From Mansonella perstans (lineage: Eukaryota > Nematoda > Chromadorea > Rhabditida > Onchocercidae), in the NCBI GenBank assembly GCA_037074765.1, contig JBAMDO010000043.1, positions 231,501 through 295,500 of the forward strand: a DNA stretch of 64,000 nt. Direction: 5' to 3'. A program made the translations under genes and the position numbers. How positions within the stretch are numbered: the first letter of the stretch is position 1; each line of letters opens with the position of its first letter. The notes beneath the pieces are model-generated. The model was given only the letters and a program-made list of their open reading frames with translations, did no database searches and was not told the DNA's origin. Below are positions 38,299-51,137 of this stretch, in pieces.

Positions 38299-41200
38299 AT
38301 GCGACCAATATTGCAGTGGATTGATAAAGTATCCGAAGATGATAGTGAAACAGGGTTTGTTCATAATCTTATTATTCATTTATTTATTCATTTATTTTAT
38401 TTTTTTCTCACACATTTTAAATTTCTTTTCATATGGTGCATAAATGATAATTAAATCATTTTGTGGATATGCATGCTAGAAATTTGTTTTTCAGACCCTA
38501 TGACTAGTAGCATTTAAATGTATTCGATTTTTCTTTTTTATCACATCTTTGATTTTAAGAATGACAAAATGAAAATTATGATTAAATGAATAGGCTGGAG
38601 AGCTTAATATTGACACTAAGCTAGTTTAATTTCAAATTATAATATAAGCTATCATGTGTTCGCGAAAATAAAGGGAAACATCTTTTCAAAATCTGACAAT
38701 TTCAAAATCTAAAAAAAATTAATTCATTCTTTTTAAAATCTGACAATAGCTTCAGTTGATAAAATGCGCAACTCGACTTGTAATAATTATTATTTCATAT
38801 AATTCCAACATATATGGTAGCAATATTTATTCCTTCTCAGCAACACCAAACATGATCTGAAGAATAATACATGATGTGATCTTGTTTGCATTATTTACCG
38901 AAACGTAAAAAATTAGGCTTTCGATCTTGGCGTCTGAATCCTTCATTAGGTTCTTCAACGAGTTGTAAAGAACTGCTTCTCAGTTTAATGCGTTTCCCGA
39001 ATCGAAGAAAATTCGGTTCAGCAGATTTGCCAAATCTTAAGAAATTTGGATCTGTTACATGACCTGAAAAGATGGTTTTTGTCCATTCTTAAATGTTTCC
39101 TTAAATATTCACATTTTGTAAAAAAATTTGATATGGACTACCAAAAATGCATCCGGTACTGCTAGTACACTATAATCCCTAATACAATCTTTATAGCTTC
39201 TGGAAGTATATATCATTGCTAAACTTAACTAGGATTCATCGTTGGAATCTATTTTTCGTTTGTTAACAACTGATTTTTACTCCATCTGTTAGATGGTTGC
39301 GCTGCATATGGGTATGGATCGATCAGGAATTTAAGCTACAATACAAATGAATGAAGCGTATTTTTAATTATAGTGGCATCTCGAGCTACATTGTCTTACT
39401 AATTCTTGTTTAAAGTCGATTTTTAAAAAAAGAAAAAATAACTAAAATAACGAAAAGCGGATCTTACAGAAATCAGTTGTTAGTAAGATGTGTAGTTCTG
39501 AACTGTTTGAATTCAGCTTATAGAATTAGATAGTCAATATCTGCTATTCTGGATGATTCTGGACTAAAGTGTTCATTCCAATAGAATGAGCCAACAAAAA
39601 AGGCACTGTCAAATCAGTTACTAGTAAATCCTCAGATCAGTGAAATTATCTTGTGCGTCAAATACTTAGCTCATATAACTGTCAGAAAAGAAAATTGTTG
39701 CTGGGAATTATTAAGTATAACTATACTATTTCACCAAAACGAAGAAAATTTGGTTCAGCTGCTCTTCCAAATCGAGGAAAATTTTGTTCGCTGGGTGAAG
39801 ATGCACTCAATGAATGTCCAAATTGAAAAAAGTTCGAGTCAACATCATTTTTTCCGTACTGTGTTGATGGTGCTAAAAAAGTTTTTTTTAGTGAATACCA
39901 CTTTTATTTTGCTCTCCTCTTTTTAAATATTGGCTTTGAATCAAATTTAAATGGGATGTCTGAATACCTAGAAATCTGATCCGTACACCTGAATGGATGA
40001 CGAATGTAAGAGATTGTTGTTGTCGAATTAGGCCTACTGGGATTCCAAACATATATCAAGAAGAATTACACTGAATTTAACACTCTTGGAATTGGTATTT
40101 TTTGGAATTCCGTCGTAACGTGGTCTGGAATAAGATATATACCATTTCTGCCAAATCGAATGAAATTTGGCTTTCTTTTTTCGATTTTTCCAACTGCCTC
40201 ATTGGTGTCTCCTTGGTAATCATTTCCAAAATGTTGCCTTCTTTCAGCTTGCTGTGTACTGGAGAGGATGTTGAGTATATTGCAAACATCTGATATAATT
40301 CCGTTTCTGCAGTACTCACTTGATACCTTGAAATTTCATGAATTTAATTTTTTTGCCTTCTCAAGCTTTTTATTCTCCTCTAGTTTTTCACTGTATCCAT
40401 AAAATTAAAGCTTAAAACTTAGGTTCTTCAAAACTAGTGCCAATGACATTGTTCGAAAGTTTGCAGTAAAGGGAATTTATTTCCACATATAAAAAAAGGG
40501 CATGGAATTTTTTAAGTGATTAAGATAGTTTTGATAAATTGATCTAATAACCAGAAAATGGGAAATGTATAAGTGAAGCAAATGAAATAAAGGTGATTTC
40601 GAAGTAAATACAAGCGTTATTCTTGAAATCAATAATACTCGAAGCAGATTAGTGAGAAAGAAAGTATAACAATCTGCAACCTATGAATTGTTTGAAAATT
40701 ATGAATTCGTTATCTTTGCGTATGCTTATTTCCGTATCTCTTCTACTTCTCAGTTAATTTAAAGATTCCCCCCGTGAACAAGGAACTTTATTATGTTTCG
40801 GATCCATTTAATTTTTGAAGTGGTCTAGCAACTCTCCCTTTGTGTACTGAAAGAGATAATCAATTCTAGATTAGATTTTGAATTTTCCAGGAAAGGCAGA
40901 AATTTTTCTCATATTTCTGTTTTTTTTTTTTTTGATTGAACTTATGGATTATGATCTCCTAATTTATTTGTGATTTTTAAATTGAAAAACGGAATCATTT
41001 ATGAGAAGTTGAGATATGTTGGGCGGTGGGCAATGTTGATGAACTGGAATGGGGTGAAAGGGTAAGAGAGTATTAGTTGTAATCAGTGTCACGAACGAAT
41101 GAATCTGAAATGGTTTTGCTAGCTGATGTTAATTTAGTGAGGAGTAAACCTTTTAAAGAAGTTCAACGTAAAGCATATAAAAAAGCAACCGTATATGAGT

Positions 41201-44200
41201 ATAAATAAGAGAAGAATGAACTACCTGTGTTAAACTGCCTACCAGAAGAATAGCATGGACTAGAACCATAACTGAGTATGGCCCTTTCCTGCTTTTTCAT
41301 ATTTATATGCGAGGAAATGATAATGAAATTAGATCCGGTTCTTGAAATGCACATGTGCTCCCGATTTATGTGTCCTTTATTTTGCGCTGTTGTTCGCAAA
41401 AATGACATCTTCACTATATGTATCATTTTCATCTTAACTGATAATTTGCATAAAATTAAATGTCAATATTTTAAATTGTGCTAATATTAATCTTTTATAT
41501 AGTCATATAAGCAGTGAAGTTATAAATTTATTAGCAAAACTCGTTGAAGATACTCGGATTACTTCTCAAATGCTTCTCACTTTTTATAAATTCTCGCAAA
41601 ACGCGAAGATGTTATCCTTGAGCATACATAATAAACTTGATCTGGTCCTTTCTTGGTTCGCTTTTGAGATCAATGCCAAGCGGATAAGTCAAGAATCGAA
41701 GGCCCATATAAAAAAAAAGCTATTTTTCTTTATTTAGTTTGGTACTCCTTCACGAAACTCCAATATGGGCTCCAATACCAGAACTACCACTAACAGGACT
41801 TAACCGCAAAGAACTTCTAGTTCTCATAGTTGGCACTGTAGCTGATACATAAATATATAAGGGAAGTTTGTTCTTCCACTGAAAATTTTGTTAAGTCACA
41901 AGAAAATTTTAGATGCTGCGTCTATGATTTGGCTTTCAAACCTGATGGATCGGAATTGCTTGTTGCGGCTGGTACGAAAGTTCTGATTTATGACGGTACA
42001 GACGGCACGTTGCTGCAATCTTTGACAGGTTCAGTCCCTTTGAATTTCAATTTTATTAACCAAGTTGTTGCAAAATGAAGCCTTATTTTTTTGTTTACAG
42101 GTCATAAAGATCTCGTATATGCTGTTGCATTTTCATATAACGGCGAAAATTTTGCATCCGGTTCTGCCGATCGTTCCGTTATTATATGGACAGAGCAGCA
42201 TGAAGGAACGCTTAAATATATGTAACTTTTTCTTCCCAAAAATCGTTCCCTAGGACTGATATACTGATTTATTTGCGCTTTCACTTTATATTTGCGTAGA
42301 TCTTGTTATGTTAGTATCTTTGTTGGGTAGTTCACTCCGTTGCTCTACGTACAAAGAACCTGCTCAATACTCTGGACTTTCACTGCTGTAAAATATTGTA
42401 TATATTGTGTAAGACTGATTATCTTTTACTATACTACTCACTATTAGAATGGTAATTAATTAATACCGATTGAGATAACTTGTGGAGCGATAATTGAATA
42501 TTCGATTGTAATATATTTACGATTGTAATATATTTACATGTCAGTGAAAAAAAAAACGTATTTTCAAATACTGAGAAAATTGAAGGATTTGAATGTTTCA
42601 GAATTTTTATTTTCTTCCAAAATGTTTCACCAGCATAACCTGAAAAGTGATGCTTTCATTGAAACTATAAATTTAAATTTCAAGGCCTTTTATTTTTATC
42701 ATATGCATTACTTTAGACACAGCGAAGCAATACAATGTCTTGCTTTTAGTCCTGCAACATGCTTTTTGCTTAGTTGTGCCATCAGTGATTTCGGTAAGCA
42801 TTTGATTTAACCACTGTTGTTTTAATATTAAGAATGAGCGATTTTTAGCATATTATTCTGTAATTACAATTCGGCAACTAATATGATATATTGTAATAAA
42901 TGAATTTAGACTGAGCAAATTTGATAGCTTCAAATAAAACTGAGCAATGATATTTAAAGATTTAAATTTATAAAACTGAATTATAATTCGGCTTAAAGAG
43001 GTTTTGTTTAACAATAGAAATATCTCCAGGGATATGGACTCAACTAGAGAAAAGTGTTAGTAAACAACGAACAGCAAGCAGGTGTATTTGCTGCGCATGG
43101 AGCTGCGATGGTCAACTTTATGCCATTGGTATGTATGATGGTACTGTATCTCTGCGATCCGTTACGGTAAATTCTATTTCTGCTCCTCATTTGTTCAATA
43201 GTGGGCATAGAGATAAGGCATTCGTTGTCAGATTAGCGAAATTAAAATTATGCTAAAAGAAATCGAAGATAAGATACTGAAATCCTATATAATTGAGGCG
43301 GTGAGAAAAATATAAGTTAATAGGGCGGTAATGTCACAAAAAGATTTTGGTGGTTACACATATGGAAAGTGCTTGATAATCACATAGATACGCCATAGGC
43401 TTCTTAACTTTCACGATGACATCGAGGAACTTGCCAAACGTCTTCCTTGACTCTTTATATATATACGAAGGATTTTCACGATTAAGTACGCATTATTCTT
43501 CATACTCCTTTACCTTCCTTCCTTTACATTTAATACCTTCCTCGGGTAAGATATTAAAAATACTCCAAGTTCAACAAAGAAAAAGAAAATTTTAACTAAC
43601 AAATTTCAACTTCTCATTGCAAAAAATATTAATAAAGCGATAATCAATTATTAGCGAAAGAAACGACAGGGATTTGTTATTTAAATTGATCAAATCGTTT
43701 GTTTATTGTATAATTCATTTTTATCTTTGCTTACTAATTTATCTTCTTTCTTCTTACTATTGTTAGCTAATATTTTTGTGTGAGTACAGTATTGCAAACC
43801 AAATAAACCTCTACCGCTGATAAAAGATAAAAAATATAGCTTTCGGGACATTTCTTATTGAAACAGATTTCTATCCACTGTACTTCTCATGCATTGTCTT
43901 GCTGATTCCCATCTTCTAATCCGAATTCTTAAGCTTACCTTTTTGCTTATGCATTTATGTAACATTTTTATTGTTTATTACGTAAAACAAAATGTTTTAC
44001 AGTAAGTGCAAAAGATTAAATGCAGTCAAATATTAGGAAAAGCATAAAAATTGATCCCATACTGAAATGGCGGAAATTCAAAGTAATTTTTTGTTACAAT
44101 GACATTAAATGACTTCATAAACTAGTATGCATCCAAGTTTATCTTCCAGAATAATGTAGAAATAAAAAAAATTGAACGACCTTCCGCTGAACCCGTTTGG

Positions 44201-47200
44201 GCGATTGCTTTTGGAGCAGCTCGGAGTATTGCGTGAGTTCCTCTAAAATTCTGTTTTTTTTTTACATATTCTGTTAAAATAATTTTTTAAAAAATAAAAA
44301 GCTTGCTTACAGGGATGCTTCACTGCAGTGTGATTCAAATGTTCAGAAAAGGTTTTCACCCTTTTTTCTTTATTCAAATCTAATTGTAGCGAGAAAGTAA
44401 AGTGTTTACCGGTGAACATTTCTCAGTATTTTCCAAGAATTTATGAGCACAGAATGTCTGTATTATTTACAGTTCTTTTAGCGAACTTTTGGTATTGGTA
44501 GATTGGGGGCAAACAGCTGGATTTTACGATTTGGAAGGAAATCAGGTTGGAATATTTATTTTCACAAATTATTCTGTGTTTCTTGTTGTCTAAATTTATG
44601 AAGATTTTTGAGCTGCGGATATATGGTAGTTATGTTTAAATTTTATTGTGTATGTTGGCGTATATCATTTGTCGTATACTTTCATCTCATTTCGCAAAGC
44701 CTTTGTTTTATAACGAAGTTCTAGAAAAAAAAATTGCTGTTTTGTGGTTGCAGCTTGTCCAAGACAAAAAACTTGGTTATGACCCTACATCAGTAGAATT
44801 TTTTAATTACGGTCAATTCCTAATAATGTGCGGTTCCAATCATCAGATCATTCTTTACAGTCGTGAAGGTTTGTACAAAAGCTACATGCATTCCTAGTTA
44901 ACCAATAACCAATGACCATTATGTTTTATGCTGGGAAATGATCCCATAAATATTTATTTTTAATTCCTGGACCAATGCAATTTATCATATATGAATTCGT
45001 TGACTGCTGTAGGAACAATGTTGGGTACAGTTGCTCACATGGATACATGGGTGTGGACCGTAAAAGCTAGACCGAATACAAACGCAATTATTGGTCAGTC
45101 TTAATCATTTTGAACTTTCCGCTTATAATGCAGCAGAATTTGGATTATACTACAAGAGTGGCTATTTTTTATTTTCAGTTGGTTGCGTGGATGGTACATT
45201 AGCATGTTACCAGTTAATGTTTAGCACAGTTCATGGATTGCATAAAGTGAGTTCAGATATTCGCTTCAGGCATTCTGCGCTTGTTCAATTAAAAATTCTT
45301 GCACTAGGCGTCATTGTTGCTGCGGGAATCCATTGATAAGTACTCGGAATTATACTTTAGGAGCGATATGTTTACCGCGAAAATATGACCGAAGTAGTCG
45401 TGCAAAATCTTGCAAATCAGACATCCGTCAGAATTTACTGTAATGACTTAGTTCGCAAAGTTGCTGTGTACTACAATCGATTAGCAGTAAGCTTTTTGAA
45501 AACGTTCGGAATAAAATATTTTTGCCTACGATTATTGAATTAAGAAGTGAGAGATTCGCACACGCTATTTGATTGAATAATTTTTTTGAACCTGCATTAT
45601 ACCAAACACATACTGATGCAAGTTTGTTTTAGGTACAGCTCAGCGATCGTGTTGAAATATATCGCATTATGATGGAGCGTGCTGATGAACAACTAAAATA
45701 TAGATTGGTTGAGCAAATAAACCGTAGTTTCGAATGTTCGCTACTTGTAAGTACCGGAAGATTTCTTTCTGATAGAATACCGCAAAGTTTCAGAAATCAA
45801 ATTTTTTTATTAAATATAGCTAGTTACTTATATTTTATACCGGTTTGCAAAGAAATTTCTTACATAGGTCATCTGCGCGCACCATCTGATACTCTGCCAG
45901 GAACGTCGCTTACAGTGCTATGACCATAAAGGACTTAAACAACGGGAATGGGTTCTTGAGTCTCTGATACGCTATATAAAGGTTGTTGGTGGACCGCCGG
46001 GACGAGAAGCCATATTAATTGGTTTGCGAAATGGAGTCGTAAGTTCACGTAGAACAAAAACATTATTGCTAATTTTGTCGAGATAATTACATAAATTTAT
46101 TATGTCCAAATCGGTAGGAAAATCTTTCCGTTTTAATAAAAGATGAAAGATTTAGGTATGTAAGATCTTTGTGGATAATCCGTTCATAACAGAAATACTG
46201 CGCTTAAAAAGCGCTGTCAGGTGCCTTGATATTAGCCATTTGAGGTATGCTGCTTAATTATTTGGTGGTTTTTCATATTTTTTTGGAAATTTTTGGAAAC
46301 CTTTAACGAAGAAGAATTCTAAATAATGTACTGATCGTGAATTTCAGACAAAAACTTGCGATCGTCGACGAAACTGGAGTTTGCACGACTTTTGATATCA
46401 AAACGAAACAGCTTCTATTCCAAGTTGGACATAGTTTTATTCGATTTTGTAATTCGCAATATGAGAAACTGATAACTTTTTTATAGGAGCCATCATGTAA
46501 CAGTGTTGCCTGGAATGCTGATCAAGAGAATCTTTTGTGTTATTCTAGTGGTAGTGCACTATGTATTAAAGCTGATAATTTCCCTCCCCATCAACAGAGA
46601 ATGCAAGTATGATTAATTTTTATGTTGAACAACTTATTGAAGAATTTGTTCAATCACTGTTTTTTCGTCTCTTATCCATAGGAAGTATTTAATTGAGGAC
46701 AATGAATTTTCTAGGGTTTTGTAGTTGGATTTTCGGGAAAGCGTGTCTTTTGTTTGCATATGTTTGCCATGATTGCAGTGGAAGTACCCTTGTCTAATCA
46801 GTTATACCAATACCTTGAACAGAAAATGTACAAGTGAGAATTTCTTCTTAAAATTGTGCCTATACTTATGAGAAGACAGTTTCACTGGATTTAAAAGAAT
46901 AGAGTGCTACAATTATACTACAATTTGATGTTTTTATCGTTTTTATAGAAAAGCATACGATTTGGCATCATTGGGTGTAACGGAAGGTGACTGGGAAGTT
47001 CTTGGTCATGATGCATTGCATAATTTTCAACTCGATATTGCCCAAAAAGCTTTCCATAGAATTAAAGATGCACGTTGCCTTCAATTGATTTCGGAAATCA
47101 AGGTATGGGAATTCTATCATTTATTCCGGCGTACCAAGTTATGTCTGATATTTTCATCGGCCAAATAATTGCTTTGATTCGGATTGGATTTTAGGACATG

Positions 47201-50200
47201 ATAAAAAGGGATACAAATAAGGAACTGATGTTGGGATGTATAAAAGCTTATGAAGGTAGGTATCGAGAGGCAGCAATGTTGTTCCGGAAAGTCGGATGTG
47301 AACAAAAAACACTGGAAATGTATACAGATTTGCGCATGTTTGATCAGGCTCAGGTTGGAACATAAATCACTGTCTAGGTTGCATAGCCTAACTTTTGTTT
47401 TCATTCTTTAAATGTTTTGATGGATGTGAGAAAGATGTAATCTTGACTTTTCAATATCATCTTTTAGTTACTTTTATCATTTGTGTAGTTATTCATTTCG
47501 TGCAACTGTTATTTTTTGGTGCATTATAGAGGTGACATTCACCTTCTTTTCTGATAATGAGACATTCCTATCTAGGAATTATTATCCTCCGCCTCCGGCG
47601 AAACTCAAAAAGCGCTGTTACGAAAGCGTGCTCATTGGGCGCAGAATTCAAATGAGCCCATAATCGCAGCCGAAATGTTTGTGGCTTCAGGCGATTATGA
47701 TAAAGCAGTTAATCTTATGATCAAAAACGATTGCATTGACATGTAAGTCTTTAATCCTTTTATTTGAGAAATGATTCTTTGTACAGTCAAATTGTTTTCT
47801 CTTTCCCTTTTTTCTTTTGCATTATTTTTATTCTGAAAGCTAGCAAGTGCTTTTTAGGTTAAACAATCTTGCACATCACATTGACCGGAGCAATGTTGAT
47901 GTTTTGCGTAAGATTGGAAATTACTTGGCAAAAAAAGAAAAATATACTCTTGCTTCTCAGTTATTCCAATCAATCAATGATATCCGTGCCTTAATAAATA
48001 TGTACGTCGATGCGAAGCTCTGGAATGATGTAAGTTTTAATTTGTGATTGATAGAGGGTGCTTTAAAGGTAACTTCCATATTTCATGCAGTTTTCTTGAT
48101 TTTACATTACGAAAAATATGATTTCAAACAATAAGCGCATTTTTTAGGCCTTTCTAATAATAGCGAAGTACCAAAAATATAATGAAGAAGTTTATCTGCC
48201 TTATGCACGTTGGTTAGCAGAAAGTGATCGTTTTGATGAAGCTCAAAAAGGTCCCTACTTGAAAGCTTTATAGTGTTATTATTTAATATTGAATGTTATT
48301 TCTTCCATAAGAGTAAAAAAAACTATGGTAACTTCATGTTTCGCAGCCTATCATATGGCTGGGCATGATGTGGAAGCATTACAAGTTTTGGAACAACTTA
48401 TGGAAAATGCTGTTAGAGAGAATCGTTTTGCTGACGCTGGCTATTATAATTGGATGCTGAGCATGCAATACTTGGAGCGATACAGTGCAGATCCTGAATT
48501 AAATGAAAAATTTCTGGATCTTAGTAATAAAGCAAATTGCTACTACGCTTTCGATATCATTCATAAATATCTGGTAATAATTATTAACATGAACCAACAA
48601 AACTTTTGGTAGCAGCAAATTACTGCTAACAAAAGTTTTTATATAATCCATCCAAGAATAAGTATTTGAAATATTTTACGACTGAAAGAAATACTTTGAA
48701 AGTTGAGTTGAAATTCAAATCGTAACTTTTCAGACTAATAATATGATTTTCAGACTTCAGCTTCTGAAGATTCAAATTAAAAAATTGCTCCAAAATGTTT
48801 TGTAGGCTGAACCTTTTACGAACTGCCCAGCCGAAGCTCTAATCAATGCTGCTCGTTATTTGGCTTTTCAAAAAGAAATTTACAAGATATCAAGAGTGTA
48901 AATCTTTTTGAAAATTAATTGTAGGGAAAAAATTGTTGGAATATTTTGTTTCCAAAGCAATCTTAGGTGCAATGCGTGATCAGACAGTATCAGGTTTTTC
49001 ACGTTTTTGATAATGAAGCTTTTGATATATATGTGTTTGTGTATATATTTGTATTTGTATATGTGTCTGCAGTTTTTCAGTTGTATTGTTAGTTAAAATA
49101 CTAAATTTATGGTTAGATCGACATTGCCCCACAAGTAATTTCATTTCTAATTCGTTTTTTATCTATAAATATTTTTTAAAAAAACGAAAAACAGTTCTTT
49201 GTTAGTTTTACTAAAAAAAACCGCGTTGTTAATTTTGCTTATCACTACTATAAAATAGTAGAACTTACCTAATACACTGCAATTAAATGAATTTATATGC
49301 ACCAGCAGTAATATTTGGTGAAATAGCACTTGTTTCAGGAGCATATTGTACACTTTAATGAAGCAAGGTCAAGTACTGGGTGCTTACAAATTAGCGCGAT
49401 ATGCTTTAGAGCAACTCAGTTATTTGAAAACTCCAACTCGTTTTAAAAAGCTTATTGAAACAGATGCTTTAATGATCAGATCGGAACCCTTTACCGATGC
49501 AGAACAACTGCTGCCAATGTGTTATAGGTAGGTGCCGAAGAAGTTTCGTAGCATTAATAGGTCTTAGATGCATGTTATATACATGAGTCATACCTCAAAA
49601 TAATTTTTGAAACCAAGCGTGTATTAGTTGAAAAAGTGGTTGTGAAATGTTAGCCAAACTTTTTACAGATGTGGTATCTCTAATCCTCTCGTTGGCACTA
49701 ATGAATGCATGCAATGCAAAACTCCATTTATTTTATCATTCGTGTCATTTGGTAAGTGATCCATTTTATTCCTTAGTACTAACGTAAATTTGAGGAAAAA
49801 CAGACAAGAGGTTTCGAGATGTTTGAGAACTTGCGTTGCACTTTATGCTGTATTCATTTATGAAACAATGGGAAGTTTCTTTACACCTTCGAAATATGAA
49901 GAAACCTCTACAAAAAAAATGAAACTGTGAAAGTATAAAAAGTATCAATTATATTCATTAATTTTTGTCGATGATGTTTGTTAAAAATAATTTTTGCAGA
50001 AGTTCTACCTCTTGTGGAATTCGTTATCAGCGATGATATAAATTTAGAAGAAGCTCGACAACTGATTAGTGCTGAACCTCCACTTGGTCAAAGTAAAAAT
50101 CCCTTACAGGAGCAGGTCGGTTCAAAAAACAATTTGCACTGGTTTTAGCATGCGTCGATTGAAATAAATGATCAAGCAGCTGTTATCATGAGCCTCATTT

Positions 50201-51137
50201 TGGAGATTTTCTCGTGGTCTTGCCTGACTTTTCACCGCGTTAGTAAAGACTTGCACCGAGTTTTCAGGCAATTGCAGTGCTTGTCTTTTATTCTGATGTG
50301 ACTTCTTCCAATATGTTTCTTATCGCTGCAGTAAAAATATATTCAGATGAACCTGAAAACTGGCAAAGTTGTGGCAGATCGTGAAACGTTGCTCAAGTTG
50401 GAAAAGCAGCAGGTTATAATTGCTGAGTGGCCGGCACCATTCGTTACCCGTTTTTATTATAATGTAATACCGGAAATCTCAATAACTCAATGCAGTTCAT
50501 GTTATCGTGTTCGTAATTTTATTTCTATACAATTTTTCACTCAGATTTTGTTATCCTACTGTTTTTAACAGTCAACCTCATTCGTTAGAACAAAGCATTT
50601 CATCCGACTTTCCACATTAGATTTACGATTTATCCTTAATTGCAAAATTTGAACTTTTCAAAGGTACTGGAAGTACGAATTATTTCTGGGAGCGAGTGTT
50701 TTTTTCTGATTTTGCTGAACCATAGTATCTCTATTATATATATATGGCTGTCTCATTTTCCTCTTTTTTTTTTAAATCTTCATTATACAATTAAAAAATT
50801 ACTTCGGAAATACCATCGCTTATCGGTAATCTAAAATTAGCATATAACAAACAAGAAAAACTGATACTTCCTCGAAAAACGCTTACCAGGAAGTTAACCG
50901 AGCATCCCTAGATATCAGTTTTTTCTTGAAAAGGTAGATAACTCTGTTGTAGTCTCAAGGATGTAGACAAACATTTTCAGTTTGAAATTTTGTTGGCTGC
51001 AAATTCTTTTTTTCCAGATGTTCCACGCGGACGACTTCGAAATGGCATGCCTGAAGACTGGAGCGTGTCCTTTCTGCCATGTACCTCCACAAAAGAAAAC
51101 AGATCATGACTTCATAAAAGACAGCAATATAGAATAA
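38299..51137 (+). CDS. daf-10: Intraflagellar transport protein IFT122 (IFT-A core; DAF-10 orthologue)
   Basis: I read 29 exons totalling 3486 nt (1161 residues), all phases consistent. Exon 1 (38299-38354) encodes [11 protein letters not shown], matching the IFT122 start (MRAVLTWRDK in human). Exon 2 begins at 41913 after a 3.6-kb intron. N-terminal WD40 propellers include [32 protein letters not shown] and [11 protein letters not shown]. The second propeller region contains [16 protein letters not shown]-like solenoid follows (for example [50 protein letters not shown]). The C-terminus has zinc-ribbon cysteine pairs: CGISNP...CMQC, then CSSC and CPFC, with [19 protein letters not shown] just before TAA at 51135-51137. 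IFT122 is in the IFT-A complex, which runs retrograde transport and receptor entry in cilia. In worms these are sensory neurons. Intron 1 contains flp-1 on the opposite strand. Confidence 0.95.
38891..41269 (-). CDS. flp-1: FMRFamide-like neuropeptide precursor FLP-1
   Basis: Four exons (41225-41269, 40143-40326, 39735-39872, 38891-39063) total 540 nt, 179 residues, phases consistent. Exon 1 is a signal peptide ([15 protein letters not shown]). Exon 2 starts VSSEYC and contains two cysteines plus CNILNILSS, like the C. elegans FLP-1 spacer (VSAECC...CTVFSMLS), and ends with [11 protein letters not shown]. Exons 3-4 carry [50 protein letters not shown] and the terminal [11 protein letters not shown], then TAA. 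The PNFLRFG core defines FLP-1, which is amidated from the glycine and released by neurons controlling locomotion. Several copies lack a basic residue after the glycine (H instead of K/R) or have altered cores. The whole gene lies inside intron 1 of IFT122, antisense. The length fits the family (about 175-185). Confidence 0.95.

Noticed and set aside
39651..39926. Plus-strand open frame of 91 codons over flp-1 exon 3
   Set aside because: It is the antisense shadow of the PNFLRFG-coding exon, which reads convincingly on the minus strand.
40077..40319. Minus-strand frame of 80 codons over flp-1 exon 2
   Set aside because: It is the wrong frame. The +1-shifted frame encodes the cysteine-containing spacer and [11 protein letters not shown] and splices in phase with its neighbours.
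41033..41061. Alternative IFT122 first exon (MLMNWNGVK, ending at GG/GTAAGA)
   Set aside because: It also fits the phase of exon 2, but [11 protein letters not shown] at 38299-38354 matches the known IFT122 N-terminus much better.
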